64,000 nucleotides of DNA from Argopecten irradians. Its lineage: Eukaryota; Mollusca; Bivalvia; Pectinida; Pectinidae. This document shows positions 43,403 to 55,630 of this stretch, one piece after another. Under the pieces are notes generated by a model. The model was not told where the DNA came from, made no database searches, and was given only the letters and a program-made list of their open reading frames with translations. The stretch lies in assembly GCF_041381155.1 (NCBI RefSeq), contig NC_091134.1, forward strand, positions 7,616,255-7,680,254. Reading direction: 5' to 3'. A program made the position numbers and the translations under genes. Position 1 is the stretch's first letter; every line of letters starts with the position of its first letter.

Positions 43403-46400
43403 ATGTATAAAATTATTTTATTTCAAGGAAAATATAAACAGTACAGCAAAGAATCACTGGAGGAAGCAGTGAGGGATGTAAAGAAGGGTATGAGCTTGAG
43501 GAAAGCCTCTAGTATTTATAAGATTGGAGTTAATACAATTAAACGACACACATTGGGACTTTTAAAAGGTCATCAAACAAAAGTTCTGTCAAAAGATGAA
43601 GAAACTAGTCTGTGCACTTACATGAACTATTCGCAAAAAAGGTCCTTACCAATGACCAGTAAAATGGTCAGGACGTTTGCAAGGGGTGTAGTAGAAAAAA
43701 GTGGACGAAAAAGCAGTATGGGCGAAAATGGTCCATCAAGGAAATGGTTTCGAAATTTCCTTACAAGACACCCAGAATTTAAAATGAGGACACCCCAGAC
43801 TATTGATGGTGGACGTATCAGGATGGCAAATGAAACCGTTATGAACCAGCATTTCAGTCTCTTACAAAAGACTTTGGAAGATTACAGTATGTACATAAAA
43901 TATTTTTTTCAAATGTCAATTATTTGTATATTTTGATATAACCATCATTTGTGTATTTAGAGAAAGGGGAAGTGTCCCATAGCCTGTTTTTCTTTCTTTC
44001 GGGTGAAAAATCTAGCATTGTCATAACGGTTAGCAATTTATTGCAGGATAAACCTTTTGATCCAAGCTTGGTAGTAAATTGTATCTTGTCCTTCATTTTT
44101 CTCCTTTGTATTTGTCCTTAATCTTTCACAATTTTTTCTCACAGATCTCACAGACAAGCCTCATCGAATCTATAATGTAGACGAGACAGGCTTTGGCAAA
44201 GGAAACATTAGTAAAGACAAAGTCTGTACTAGCAATAATCAATCATACACAAGACAGGTCGTCACAACACAACATACAACTGCAACCATTTGTGTTTCTG
44301 CTTCTGGACAAGTTCTACCATCCTTTGTCATTTTTGAGAAATCCTTTCCTAGTGGCATCTACAGAGAAGGTACATAAACTGAAAGATAAAATAAACTATA
44401 AATTATATTAATTTTATAATATCATGCATTCAATGAAGGTTTTACATAATAAAAAGTCACATACAATCTTACTGATTCAGTTACAGCTGGGGAATTCAGT
44501 ATAATTATATATGTTCACATCCAAATATTTTTATTATGGATAATTTCTAATTGTAATTCTGAACTAATTGCAGATTTATTATCAAGATCATTCCAAGTTA
44601 TAATTAACTAGATTAACAGAGATAAATATATTTCGTACACATCAATGACTTGCTGCATGAAGTGCATGAACAGATAACTCTGTAATATATGCAAATACAC
44701 AAATAGTACCTTGTGATTATTTCTGAATGTAGGCATTCCTCAAGATTGGCTGTTTGGAATTTCCCCAAATGGCTATATGGATTCAGAACTCTTCAAAAAG
44801 TGGTTTCAACAAATTTTTCTTGTACATGCCACAAAGGAACGGCCAATCATGTTGATTATGGATAACCACGAAAGTCATCTGTCGGTTGAATGTATAAAGA
44901 TGGCTATCGAAAATGAAGTGCTCCTTTATTTCCTGCCACCGCATACCACACATCTTCTCCAGCCCTTAGATGTTGTACTTTTTAGGCCTCTGAAGAAATC
45001 TGTAGCAGACATTTCAATTTCTATCGGATATGCAAATCCTAAATTGGTAATTGGAAAAAACAGGTATACACTACTTAAGATTAAAAACAGAACAAAACAA
45101 ATGTATACAGCTATACGCGGAATCATACAGATTGCAAACAAAATTGCTTTTATACTCCAATGAAGTCAAAGAAAAATGACAGCAATGCTTAATTAAAAAA
45201 AAACTAAATTAAAAGGCTAAAAGTATCTCTATTTAACATTATGATAGATAAAAGATAAATTTTGAAGATAATGTACTTACACTCCTTAAAAAAGCTTCTT
45301 AACAGGAAATAAGAATCAACACTTTGCTCATTTCAGGCTTGGTCAGGTCCTCAGGGCTGCCATTGATAAAGCTTTTTCTGTCCATAACATCAAGACTGCT
45401 TTCCGCAAATGTGGAGTATTCCCGTTAAACAAAAATGCCATAGACAAGACAAAATTGGCACCTGTAGAACAAGAATACGTCTCTAACCAGCATACACCAG
45501 GACCTTGGGGTGTTAATAACACAGACCCCTTGTGCCATGCATGAGGCCAGTTTGTCAGTGGGCATCCTTTAGTGAACCAAGGTCTTATTCCAGAAGACTT
45601 GGCCAACATTTTCATCCCCATCAGAGGACCTGTGAAAAAAGAAAGAAACACAAGAATTGTTACGAAAGCAAGGGTAATAACAGGTACAAAATAATCCCAA
45701 CTTGAATAAAATGAGATACATCATTTAAAGAGCCACTATCATTCAGATGACTTAATAAATTAATGACATCATTGATAGGAAGTTTATACAAATTACATTG
45801 AACAAATGTAGGATCCTTGTGTATAAATTTATTTACTCAGAATGGAAATCTGTTTCGGAAATGAATGGGTGTTAAATCACTTGATTTATATGATATTTTG
45901 TTACCCATAAGAAAGTTAATATTTGAAAGTTTATCAATATTTTTTCAAGTAAAAAAAATATCAAAGAATTTATTTTCGTCTGTACATGTAAAGGTGAAGA
46001 AATGTGCAAGTTCTGGGAAGACAAAGAGAAATCCAAGCCAGTACATAAAAGAAAGGTATTACTTCAATATAAAAGAAAATCATGATATTTAGTGTTCAGT
46101 TATATTTGGATCATTACACAAATAGTTATAATAACACAGATTATAATGATATGCAATATTAGCAAGGTCTATAGTAGCCAATTAGTAACAGTTCCACTAT
46201 ACAAGAAGACACAACATGAATATACCACAGTCTCCCAAAACACGCTACTCGCACACATACACGCAACACACCGCATACATGGGAGGCCGTCCTTATATGA
46301 CCCTGGCTGTTAATAGGACGTTAATTAATCAAACAAACAAACAAGCCAATTAGTAAAGATCTAATTGGTCATTCTACTAACAAATACTTCCAAGTTGTGA

Positions 46401-46763
46401 GTTTGAACACTATTTGGGAGAATTGCTAAGTATTATGGAGACTTTTCTTCCTTTCTTTTAGGTGGTGATCACAGGGACATCAAAGACCTCAAGCACTATA
46501 AATGATATTGATGATGATTTGCCAATTATAAAGGCACCTAAAAGAAGAAGAAAAAAGGTAGGAAAACAATAAAAAAACCAAGTACGATAAAACAACTTTT
46601 TGAACCAGCTTTCTATTAGTCTAGATTTGAAAGTCCATTGAATCTATTCTATTTACATGTTAAAGTTAAGACACATGTCTAATATATTTCATAGGTTCCA
46701 GAAACTGGAGTTTTAGACAGCGTACAGTCATATGGTCTATTTATTAGAATAAAAATAATGTGA
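43403..46763 (+). pseudogene. Tigger/pogo-like transposase, six exons, one in-frame TGA
   Basis: Proposed exons: 43403-43886, 44145-44369, 44733-45063, 45337-45673, 46462-46557, 46695-46763. All junctions are GT-AG with matching phases, total 513 codons plus stop. N-terminus: a pipsqueak-type helix-turn-helix (YKQYSKESLEEAVRDVKKG, residues about 11-50) and a CENP-B-like second DNA-binding part (NGPSRKWFRNFLTRHPEF). DDE domain: YNVDETGFGKG (D174), IMDNHESH (D280) and THLLQPLD (D316), a DD35D spacing fitting Tigger. Exon 5 ends with a basic PKRRRKK likely nuclear signal. The one defect is TGA at 45542-45544 (codon 416), after the catalytic core. The first exon may start at the acceptor TTTCAAG just after 43,423 with an unrecognised upstream exon, so the start is provisional. 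Confidence 0.82.
46189..46343 (+). mobile_element. Short retroposon (SINE-like) with 13-bp target duplication
   Basis: 155 bp ending in AATCAAACAAACAAACAA, flanked by AGCCAATTAGTAA at 46176-46188 and 46344-46356. It shares its 3' half (CATGGGAGGCCGTCC, GCTGTTAATAGGACGT) with 19950-20034. No clear tRNA-like A/B box, so it may be 5'-truncated. It sits in the fourth intron of the Tigger transposase gene. Confidence 0.82.
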
Positions 46764-46838
46764 CTTCTTCATCTTTTAAAAAAAATATATCGATGAAAAA
46801 ACTTTAAAAAGTGTGCCAATTTGGGTAACATCACGTTA

Positions 46839-47070
46839 GACTCCTCATCAGAATCGGAATCAGAATATGATCGTTTGAGCCCCCCAGTAGAGGGTTTCTG
46901 TGTTGACTCTTTATTAGGCAACGTTTGCCAAGCCTGGCCCATTTTTTCCATGCCAGTAGCAATGGAATTTAATGAATTTTGCAATTTGTCATAACAAGGC
47001 TGCAAAGACGAGAGGACATTGTCGTGGTCTGAGGGCCCAGTAGAGCATCCTCATCAAGGCCAGTAGCCAT
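46839..47070 (-). pseudogene. DIRS gag-like protein, N-terminal part
   Basis: Starts at ATG 47070-47068 (MATGLDEDALLGP). A single-base shift in GGGCCC near 47,035 then moves the frame to SLQPCYDKLQNSLNSIATGM and on to SYSDSDSDEES, where the Tigger-like element begins. The rest of the protein resumes at 42587. Two lesions therefore separate it from an open gene: the frameshift and the insertion. Confidence 0.72.
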
Positions 47071-47172
47071 TATGAAAAAAACTGCTTCCTCGCTGATAGG
47101 GAGCAGAGCAAAAACACGTGTGTACTGAAAGGCAAGATAACCACGCACTGAAGTCCAGCTAGGTAGCGCTAT

Positions 47173-47216
47173 CTCATGTGGTTCCGCAGTGACCTTGACA
47201 TGTGATGAAGTAGAAT
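47173..47216 (-). repeat. DIRS terminal inverted repeat, 5' side
   Basis: Exact reverse complement of 38780-38823. It marks the 5' end of the minus-strand element. Confidence 0.9.
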
Positions 47217-47547
47217 AAATCTTATTCAAACTGTTTGATTAAAGAAATGGTGGGGAATGAGAAAGTCAAGGGTTGCAGCCAAAAGCAGCTAATTCTAAGC
47301 GCATATAATTATCATGGCGCTGCAATATTTTCCATAATATATATCATATTATGATGTTTTAGTCAAATTTGAAAAAGTGACGTTCAACATTTCCGGATAC
47401 TTTATATTTCAATAAGAGTTACCTTCCTTTTTTGTAATATATCTGGATAAAAATCATTTATTTTAAAGCACCCATGGATGTAAATAATACCATGTGCTAG
47501 TTATATTAGAGGATATCAGTCAATATAGCATATAAATATATATATAT
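47217..47547. other. AT-rich spacer between the DIRS and LTR elements
   Basis: 331 bp with no gene, ending in a TATATATAT run that provides the ATAT flanking the first LTR. Confidence 0.5.
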
Positions 47548-48255
47548 TGTTATGTATGGCACTAAATACATGTAGTTATTAAATAAGGGAGATAACTCCT
47601 ATAGCTATACTATCAATACATCCTATAAAGTTCATATAATTAATTTAGGTTATAGAACTTTCTAGAATTGTATCATGTATATAAACAAATATGTTTGTAA
47701 ACATGTTGATTATAAGTAGGGATCTAGAATGGTCTATTTCCAGAAAGTTCTGTGTGTTTATTTGTTTACTGTTTTTAGTTAGATATTTCTAGAAGTAGAA
47801 GGTTCTCCAATATTCTTGAACTAGGGTTTAGCTATATATACTCCAACTGTCCAAAGCTAATCAGAACTGTAATGAGACCTGTAATGAGACATATCAAGAA
47901 TTGTACAGTGCCATATAAGATTCTATTGGGAGAGCTATTGTGACTTTATCTGTGGATTATTACAACACTTTGTGTGGATTTATTCATATTGCCTGAAACT
48001 TTACAGATCATCTGTGGACATTCATTTTCCTTGTGGATTTGTGATTATTGTTAATTTGAAACCTGGAAGGATCAAGGATTATACCAGTACATTCGCATAC
48101 AGATAAGTAACACTTTAAATCGTCGTATTACTCTTGTACCACCACCAATTACTTTAGATATTGTAAACCATCTCTGTATAATATTGTATATATAATTAAA
48201 TTGTGTTTTGAATTTAGCTGCTGGTTTCTCATTTCTGTTATTCGTACATGTAACA
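47548..48255 (+). repeat. LTR1
   Basis: 708 bp, TGTTATG...TAACA. A TATA-box-like TATATATA lies at 47833-47840. It ends with ATTCGTACATGTAACA, the same 3'-end variant as LTR2. Confidence 0.9.
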
Positions 48256-48260
48256 GGAAT

Positions 48261-48278
48261 TGGGGGCTCGTCCGGGAT
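48261..48278 (+). promoter_or_regulatory. Primer-binding site, tRNA-Pro type
   Basis: TGGGGGCTCGTCCGGGAT, 5 nt after LTR1. This 18-mer is complementary to the 3' end of tRNA-Pro and equals the well-known proline primer-binding site of gammaretroviruses. Confidence 0.85.
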
Positions 48279-48383
48279 CGATATTTTAATTTGTGAAATC
48301 TAACTTTGAAAAATTAATTAAGAAATTTTCAAAATTTGTGTTTAAACTTCGAGTTTACATTTGAAACCAACAGTTAGATAAAC

Positions 48384-51300
48384 ATGACTACTATGCAGGT
48401 AGAACAGTTTGTTAAAGCGCCATCCCTGGATGTTCTTTTGCAAGTTAGTAAGAAGGATTTACTGTTATTGGGTAAACATTTAGGCCTTACTATCAAAACT
48501 AATTTGAGGAAAGCTGAAATTAGGAATGTAATTATAAGATATTTTGTTGACAATGGCAAATTTGACTCTAGTGCTTACCGCCAGAAATTTTGAAAATAGA
48601 GAAAGAGAGATGAACAAACTCATGCAGAATTTGCCAGAGAAAAAGAACAATTATTTGATAGGTGGTGTGATTCTAAAGAAATTGATGAGGATTTCGGTAA
48701 ATTGAGGCAATTATTGTTGATAGAGGAGTTTAAACGTTGTGTCCACATAAACATAAAAACTCATTTAGATGAGAGAAAAGTTGAAGCACTCAGTGAAGCA
48801 GCTGCAATGGCTGATGATTACGCTCTCACCCACAAAGGCTCATTTGTTAAAAACAGTTCTCAAGACAAAAACAGTACCACAGGTACTAGTAAATTTGGTC
48901 AGCCTAGGAACCCAACCTTTAGTGGCCCTTCTAACGACAAACCTAAATTAGGTGATAAGACTAAGTCTGATTCTAAAACAGATCATAGGGCAGGTGTGGG
49001 GTCTCCTTCTGGTCCTGTTTGTAATTACTGCAAGAAAGTTGGGCATACTATGTCTGAATGTTATTCTCTCCAGCGTAAGGAGCAAAGGCGTAAACAGTCA
49101 GTTCCTTCTGTGTTAGCTATGTCAAAGCCTAGTCAGAAACTTAGTGATATTGTGGAAGATTCTAAAGTGTCTGTTGAGATTAAGAGCTCAGAGTCTGATA
49201 GTGTCTTGGAGAAGTACTCTCCCTTCCTTTCTGAAGGTTTTGTTTCACTTACTAGTGATATCACCAACTTGAAACCTGTGAAGATTTTGAGAGATACTGG
49301 GGCTTCTCATTCTTTAATATTAGATGGTGTAGTGCCTTTGTCTGAGGAGACCTCATCTGGTAGAAGTGTTTTGCTTCAAGGTGTAGAGTTAGGTTTTGTT
49401 AATGTGCCTCTCCATTGTGTTTATTTAAAGTCAGACTTGGTTACTGGGCCTGTCACCATTGGTGTTAGACCGGAACTTCCCATAGAGGGCGTGTCGCTCA
49501 TTTTAGGCAATGACTTGGCTGGAGAGAAAGTTAGGGTAGATCCCTTAGTGTCCAGTATTCCAGATAAAACAGGTGATGCTGAGACTATTCAACAGGAATT
49601 TCCTGGTATTTTCCCTTCTTGTGCTGTAACTCGTTCAATGAGTAAGAAGGTTTCTGATGTTGCAGTAGTTGAGGATCATTATAGTCCAGGGTTAGGAGAC
49701 ACTTTCTTGGCTCATGATATAGAGGATATCGGGAGCAAGTGTGATCTTTTGAGCAATCCTGTAGACTTTGATAGTGATGGAGTTGTTCCTAACAAGGGTA
49801 CTTCTTTGTCTGACATGATGATTAAATCATCTTTGTCTAGAGAGGAGCTTATAGTAGAACAGGAAAAAGATCCTGAAATCTCCTTATTGTGTAATCGTGC
49901 TATGAGTGAGGAAGAGGCTGAGAAAGTCCCAGTTTGTGACTTCCGTAAGTCAGGTGTGTTGATGCGCAAGTGGCGCCCCCCTGATGTGTCTCCCGAAGAA
50001 GACTGGAATGTTGTCAATCAAATAGTTGTCCCACCGAGGTATAGGCAAGATATTCTGAGTTTGTCTCATGACGTACCTATGGCAGGACATTTAGGTGTGA
50101 CCAAGACTTATAACAGAATCCTAGATCACTTCTTTTGGCCCAAGTTGAAACGGGATGTGGCTGATTTTTGTAGGTCTTGTCATACTTGTCAGGTGGTAGG
50201 AAAACCTAATCAGAAAATTCCTGTTGCACCTTTGCACCCTATTCCAGCATATGAGGAACCATTTAGTAGAGTCATTATAGACTGTGTAGGTCCTCTACCC
50301 AAAACTAAGTCTGGGAATGAGTATCTTTTAACTATTATGTGTGCTTCCACACGCTTTCCTGAAGCCATTCCACTCAGAAATATTAAGGCCCCTAACATAG
50401 TCAAGGCTTTGGTTAAATTCTTTACATTGGTTGGTCTTCCAAAAGCTGTCCAATCGGACCAAGGTTCAAATTTCATGTCTGGTATTTTTCAACAAGTCAT
50501 GTACCAGCTCCAGATCAAGCAGTATAAGTCTAGTGCTTATCATCCAGAGTCTCAGGGTGCTTTAGAACGTTTTCATCAGACATTGAAGAATATGATGAGA
50601 TCTTATTGTTTTGAAAACAAAAGAGATTGGGACGAAGGTATACACATGTTGTTTGGCGTTAGAGAATCTGTACAAGAATCTCTTGGCTTCAGTCCCTTTG
50701 AACTTGTGTTTGGACACACTGTACGTGGTCCTTTGAAAATTTTGAAAGACAAAATTTTGGACGAAAATTCTAAAGTGAATCTCTTAGAGTATGTGTGTAC
50801 TTTTAAGCAAAGGTTGACAAGGGCATATGAACTGGCAAAAGAAAATTTGGCCGTTGCTCAAACCAAAATGAAAGCATGGTATGATAAAGATGCCCGTACA
50901 AGAAGTTTTGATCCAGGTGACAAAATTTTGGCTCTATTACCAATACCGAGTCAGCCTTTGCAAGCTAGATATTTTGGACCTTATGTTGTTGAGAAAAAGG
51001 TCGATGATGTTAACTACATTGTACAAACTCCAAGGAGGCGCAAGAAAACTCAATTATGTCATGTTAATATGCTTAAGAAATATGTAGATAGAGAAGAGAG
51101 CAAGACCTCTCAACCTATTGCTACTTTGGCCTCTGTACCATCACAAAGTGAAAGTACAGCTGATATTTGTAAATTAGACTTAGATGGTGGTGTACAAGAT
51201 GTAGGTTTAGACTGTGGTGTTAAGTTACGGAACTCAGATATGCTCGCGAACTTGGACAAGAAACTGTGTCATCTATCAGAAGAGGAACGCATTGAACTGA

Positions 51301-52646
51301 AAGATTTGATACTTGAGTTTAAACATTTGTTTCCGGATACACCAGGCAAAACAGATGCTATCTATCACGGCGTGGATGTGGGCGATACGCCACCTGTCAA
51401 GCAACATCCTTACCGTGTCAATCCTTTGAAAGAAGAACATTTAAAGAAAGAAATTCAATACATGTTGGACAATGATATTATTGAACCAAACAAAAGTGAG
51501 TGGAGCTCTCCATGTGTTCTGGTATCAAAGCCAGACAAGACATACCGATTCTGTACTGACTTCAGAAAAGTAAACTCTGTCAGTAAAACAGACTCTTATC
51601 CAATTCCAAGGATTGACTCATGTATTGACAAAGTTGGCAAAGCCAAGTACGTAAGCAAGTTTGACCTGTTGAAAGGATATTGGCAGGTGCCATTAACAGA
51701 AAGAGCTAAAGAAGTGTCGGCATTTGTAACCTCACAAGGTTTGTACCAGTACAAAGTTATGCCGTTTGGTATGAAGAATGCCCCGGCAACATTTCAACGT
51801 CTTCTTAACAGCGTGATATCAGACCTGGAAGGCTGCGATGGATACATCGATGACGTCATCAACTATCACGACACGTGGGAAGACCATCTACGCGGGTTTC
51901 GTGAATTCTTCGAAAGACTCACTACCATGAAATTGACTGTAAACTTATTGAAATGTGAATTTTGTCATGCAACTGTTGAATTTTTTGGTCATGTTGTAGG
52001 ATAGGGGCAGGTTAAACCTGTTCAGGCCAAAGTAGAATCAATTATAGATTTTCCAACTCCTGGAAGCAAGAGAGAGCTGATGAGATTTCTTGGTATGGCT
52101 GGATATTACAGAAAATTTTGTCAAAATTTCTCTGTTATAGCAGCTCCACTTACTGCTTTGTTAAAGAAAAATGTCAAATTTGTCTGGTCAGACGAATGTA
52201 AGTCTGCCTTTGAGAAATTGAAAGCCATACTATCATACTCACCAGTTCTGACTGCTCCAGATTTTAATAAACAGTTTAAACTGTTTGTTGACGCCAGCGA
52301 TATAGGTGTTGGTGCTATTTTGATGCAAGAAGGTTCCGAACAATTTGACCATCCAATTTGTTATTTCTCGAAAAAGTTTGACAAACACCAGAGAAATTAT
52401 TCCACCATTGAGAAAGAATGTTTAGCATTGATTTTGGCCTTGAACCAATTTGATGTATATCTCTGCACTACAGTTGTGCCTGTGTTGGCCTTCACCGACC
52501 ACAACCCTTTGACATTCATTGGGAAAATGAAAAACAAAAACCAAAGAATTCTCAGGTGGAGTTTGACTTTGCAAGAGTACAATCATGACATCAAACATAT
52601 CAAAGGGAAAGACAATATTCTGGCTGATGCTTTTTCAAGGATTTAA
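48384..52646 (+). pseudogene. gag-pol: LTR element internal region 1: gag-pol, broken
   Basis: Gag starts MTTMQVEQFVKAPSL at 48384 and hits a stop at about 48591. Compared with copy 2, roughly 570 bp encoding the charged coiled-coil and central gag are deleted, with a C-to-T change making TGA just after. A long frame then runs 48702-52004 (1,100 codons). It contains a zinc knuckle CNYCKKVGHTMSEC (about 107-120), protease LRDTGASHSLI (DTG near 197), integrase with the zinc-binding GHLGVTKTYNRIL...CRSCHTC (about 462-497) and DDE residues in IIDCVGPL, QSDQGSNF and ESQGALERF, then RT with KFDLLKGYW and GYIDD (near 1047). A TAG at 52002-52004 (CAG in the other copies) interrupts before RNase H (52080-52646, VDASDIGVGAILMQ, TDHNPLTF). 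Gag and pol share one frame. Confidence 0.88.
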
Positions 52647-52711
52647 ATATGACTTGATATGTCAAGAAAGTTTCCTTTTCAAGAAAACTTTCTTTTCCTT
52701 AAGGAGGGGTG

Positions 52712-53417
52712 TGTTATGTATGACACTAAATACATGAAGTTATGAGATAAGGGAAATAACTCCTATAGCTTTATTCTCAATACATCCTATAAAGTTCATA
52801 TCATTGATTTAGGTTATAGAACTTTCTAGAATATTATCATGTATAAACAAATATGTTTGTAAACATGTTGATTATAAGTAGAGATCTAGAATGATCTATT
52901 TCCAGAAAGTTCTGTGTGTTTATTTGTTTACTGTTTTTAGTTAGATATTTCTAGAAGTAGAAGGTTCTCCAATATTCTTGAATTAGGGTTTAGCTATATA
53001 TACTCCAACTGTCCAAAGCTAATCAGAACTGTAATGAGACCTGTAATGAGACATATCAAGAATTGTACAGTGACATATAAGATTCTATTGGGAGAGCTAT
53101 TGTGACTTTATCTGTGGATTATTACAACACTTTGTGTGGATTTATTCATATTGCCTAGAACTTTACAAATCATCTGTGGACATTCATTTTCCTTGTTGAT
53201 AAGTGATTACTGTTAATTTGAAACCTGGAAGGATCAAGGATTATACCAGGACATTCGCATACCGATAAGTAACACTTTAAATCATCGTACTACTCTTGTA
53301 CCACCACCAATTACTTTAGACATTGTAAACCATCTCTGTATAATATTGTATATATAATTAAATTGTGTTTTGAATTTAGCTGCTGGTTTCTCATTTCTGT
53401 TATTCGTTCATGTAACA
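52712..53417 (+). repeat. LTR2
   Basis: 706 bp, preceded by the purine tract AAGGAGGGG (52701-52709). It ends ATTCGTTCATGTAACA like LTR1. It is followed directly by pol sequence with no primer-binding site. Confidence 0.9.
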
Positions 53418-54742
53418 GTATAAACATTTGTTTCCGGATACACCAGGTAAAACAGATGCTATCAATCATGACGTGGGAGTAGGCGATGCGCCACCTGTCA
53501 AGCAACATCCTTACCGTGTCAATCCTTTGAAATAAGAACATTTAAAGAAAGAAATTCAATATATGTTGGACAATAATATTATTGAACCAAGCAAAAGTGA
53601 ATGGAGCTCTCCATGTGTTCTGGTACCAAAGCCAGACACGACATACCGGTTCTGTATTGACTTCAGAAAAGTAAACTCTGTCAGTAAAACAGACTCTTAT
53701 CCAATTCCAAGGATTCACTCGTGTATTGACAAAGTTGACAAAGCCAAATATGTAAGCAAGTTTGACCTGTTGAAAGGATTTTGGCAAGTGCCATTAACAG
53801 AAAGAGCTAAAGAAGTGTCGGCATTTGTGAACTCGCAAGGTTTGTACCAGTACAAAGTTATGCCGTTTGGAATTAAAAATGCCCCGGCAACATTTCAACG
53901 TCTTCTTAACAGCGTGATATCAGACCTGGAAGGCTGCGATGGATACATCGATGACGTCATCAACTATCACGACACGTGGGAAGACCATCTACGCAGGATT
54001 CGCGAATTCTTCGAAAGACTCACTACCATGAAATTGACTGTAAACTTATTTAAATGTGAATTTTGTCATGCAACTGTTGAATTTTTAGGTCATGTTGTAG
54101 GACAGGGGCAGGTTAAACCTGTTCAGGCCAAAGTAGAATCAATTATAGATTTTCCAACTCCTGGAAGCAAGAGAGAGCTGATTTCTTGGTATGGCTGGAT
54201 ATTACAGAAAATTTTGTCAAAATTTCTCTGTTATAGCAGCTCCACTTACTGCTTTGTTAAAGAAAAATGTCAAATTTGTCTGGTCAGACGAATGTAAGTC
54301 TGCCTTTGAGAAATTGAAAGCCATACTATCAAACTCACCAGTTCTGACTGCTCCAGATTTTAATAAACAGTTTAAACTGTTTGTTAACGCCAGCGATATA
54401 GGTGTTGGTGCTATTTTGATGCAAGAAGGTTCCGAACAATTTGACCATCCAATTTGTTATTTCTCGAAAAAGTTTGACAAACAGCAGAGAAATTATTCCA
54501 ACATTGAGAAAGAATGTTTAGCATTGATTTTGGCCTTGAACCAATTTGATGTGTATCTCTGCAGTACAGTTGTGCCTGTGTTGGTCTTCACCGACCACAA
54601 CCCTTTGACTTTCATTGGGAAAATGAAAAACAAAAACCAAAGAATTCTCAGGTGCAGTTTGACTTTGCAAGGGTACAATCTTGACATCGAACTTATCAAA
54701 GGAAAAGACAATATTATAGCTGAAGCTTTTTCAAGGATTTAA
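53418..54742 (+). pseudogene. Partial internal region: RT-RNase H only
   Basis: Joins LTR2 abruptly inside pol at KHLFPDTPGKTDA, the start of the RT linker. Leader, gag, protease and integrase are missing. It contains a TAA (about 53532), the RT frame 53563-54297 with GYIDD, a 5-bp deletion near 54,180 that shifts the frame, and RNase H at 54191-54742. Close similarity to 51,316-52,646 and 59,130-60,439 shows common origin. Confidence 0.85.
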
Positions 54743-54807
54743 ATATGACTTGATATGTCAAGAAAGTTTCCTTTTCAAGAAAACTTTCTTTTCTTTAAGG
54801 AGGGGTG

Positions 54808-55515
54808 TGTTATGTATGACACTAAATACATGTAGTTATTAAATAAGGGAGATAACTCCTATAGCTATACTATCAATACATCCTATAAAGTTCATATCAT
54901 TGATTTACGTTATAGGACTTTCTAGCATAGTATCATGTATATAAACAAATATGTTTGTAAACATGTTGATTATAAGTAGAGATCTAGAATGATCTATTTC
55001 CAGAAAGTTCTGTGTGTTTACTTGTTTACTGTTTTTAGTTAGATATTTCTAGAAGTAGAAGGTTCTCCAATATTCTTGAATTAGGGTTAAGCTATATATA
55101 CTCCAGCTGCCCAAGGCTAATCAGAACTGTAATGAGACCTGTAATAAGACATATCAAGAATTGTACAGCGCCATATAAGATTCTATTGGGAGAGCTATTG
55201 TGACTTTATCTGTGGATTATTACAACACTTTGTGTGGATTTAATCATATTGCCTGGAACTTTACAAATCATCGGTGGACATTCAATTTCCTTGTGGATTT
55301 GTGATTATTGTTAATTTGAAACCTGGAAGGATCAAGGATTATACCAGGACAGTCGCATACAGATAAGTAACACTTTAAATCATCGTACTACTCTTGTACC
55401 ACCACCAATTACTTTAGACATTGTAAACCATCTCTGTATAATATTGCATATATAATTAAATTGTGTTTTGAATTTAGCTCCTGGTTTCTCATTTCTGTTA
55501 TTCTGGGTCATAACA
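54808..55515 (+). repeat. LTR3
   Basis: 708 bp, preceded by AAGGAGGGG. It ends ATTCTGGGTCATAACA, a 3'-end variant shared with LTR4 but not with LTR1 or LTR2. Confidence 0.9.
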
Positions 55516-55519
55516 GAAT

Positions 55520-55537
55520 TGGGGGCTCGTCCGGGAT
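55520..55537 (+). promoter_or_regulatory. Primer-binding site, tRNA-Pro type (copy 2)
   Basis: The same 18-mer as at 48261, 4 nt after LTR3. Confidence 0.85.
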
Positions 55538-55630
55538 CGATATTTTATTTGTGGAATCTAACTTTGAAAAATTGATTAAGAAATTTTCAAAATTTGTGTA
55601 AAAACTTTTGAAACCAACAGCTAGATAAAA

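Larger units (their letters stand above)
42590..46836 (+). mobile_element. Tigger/pogo-like DNA transposon inserted in the DIRS gag
   Basis: 4,247 bp with terminal inverted repeats starting ACGTGATGTTACCCAAATTG and flanked by TA on both sides (42588-42589 and 46837-46838). Removing the element and one TA brings the two gag parts into one frame, so the insertion point is exact. It carries a spliced transposase gene. Between the left end and the first exon (42,600-43,400) is a non-coding leader. The left terminus contains a second partial copy of the terminal word (CTACCCAAAATGGCACAC). Confidence 0.88.
38428..47216 (-). mobile_element. DIRS-type tyrosine-recombinase retrotransposon, decayed and interrupted
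   Basis: Minus-strand element with gag, RT/RNase H and tyrosine recombinase in that order. A 44-bp terminal sequence is identical and inverted at 38780-38823 and 47173-47216. Beyond the right copy, 38428-38780 holds an 85-bp palindrome plus an inverted copy of the 5'-terminal AGATAGCGCTA(G/C)CTAGCTGGA region. This resembles the internal complementary region of DIRS elements, used to complete the ends during cDNA circularisation. The gag is split by a 4.2-kb Tigger-like transposon (42590-46836). At least four frame disruptions make the copy inactive. Confidence 0.82.
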
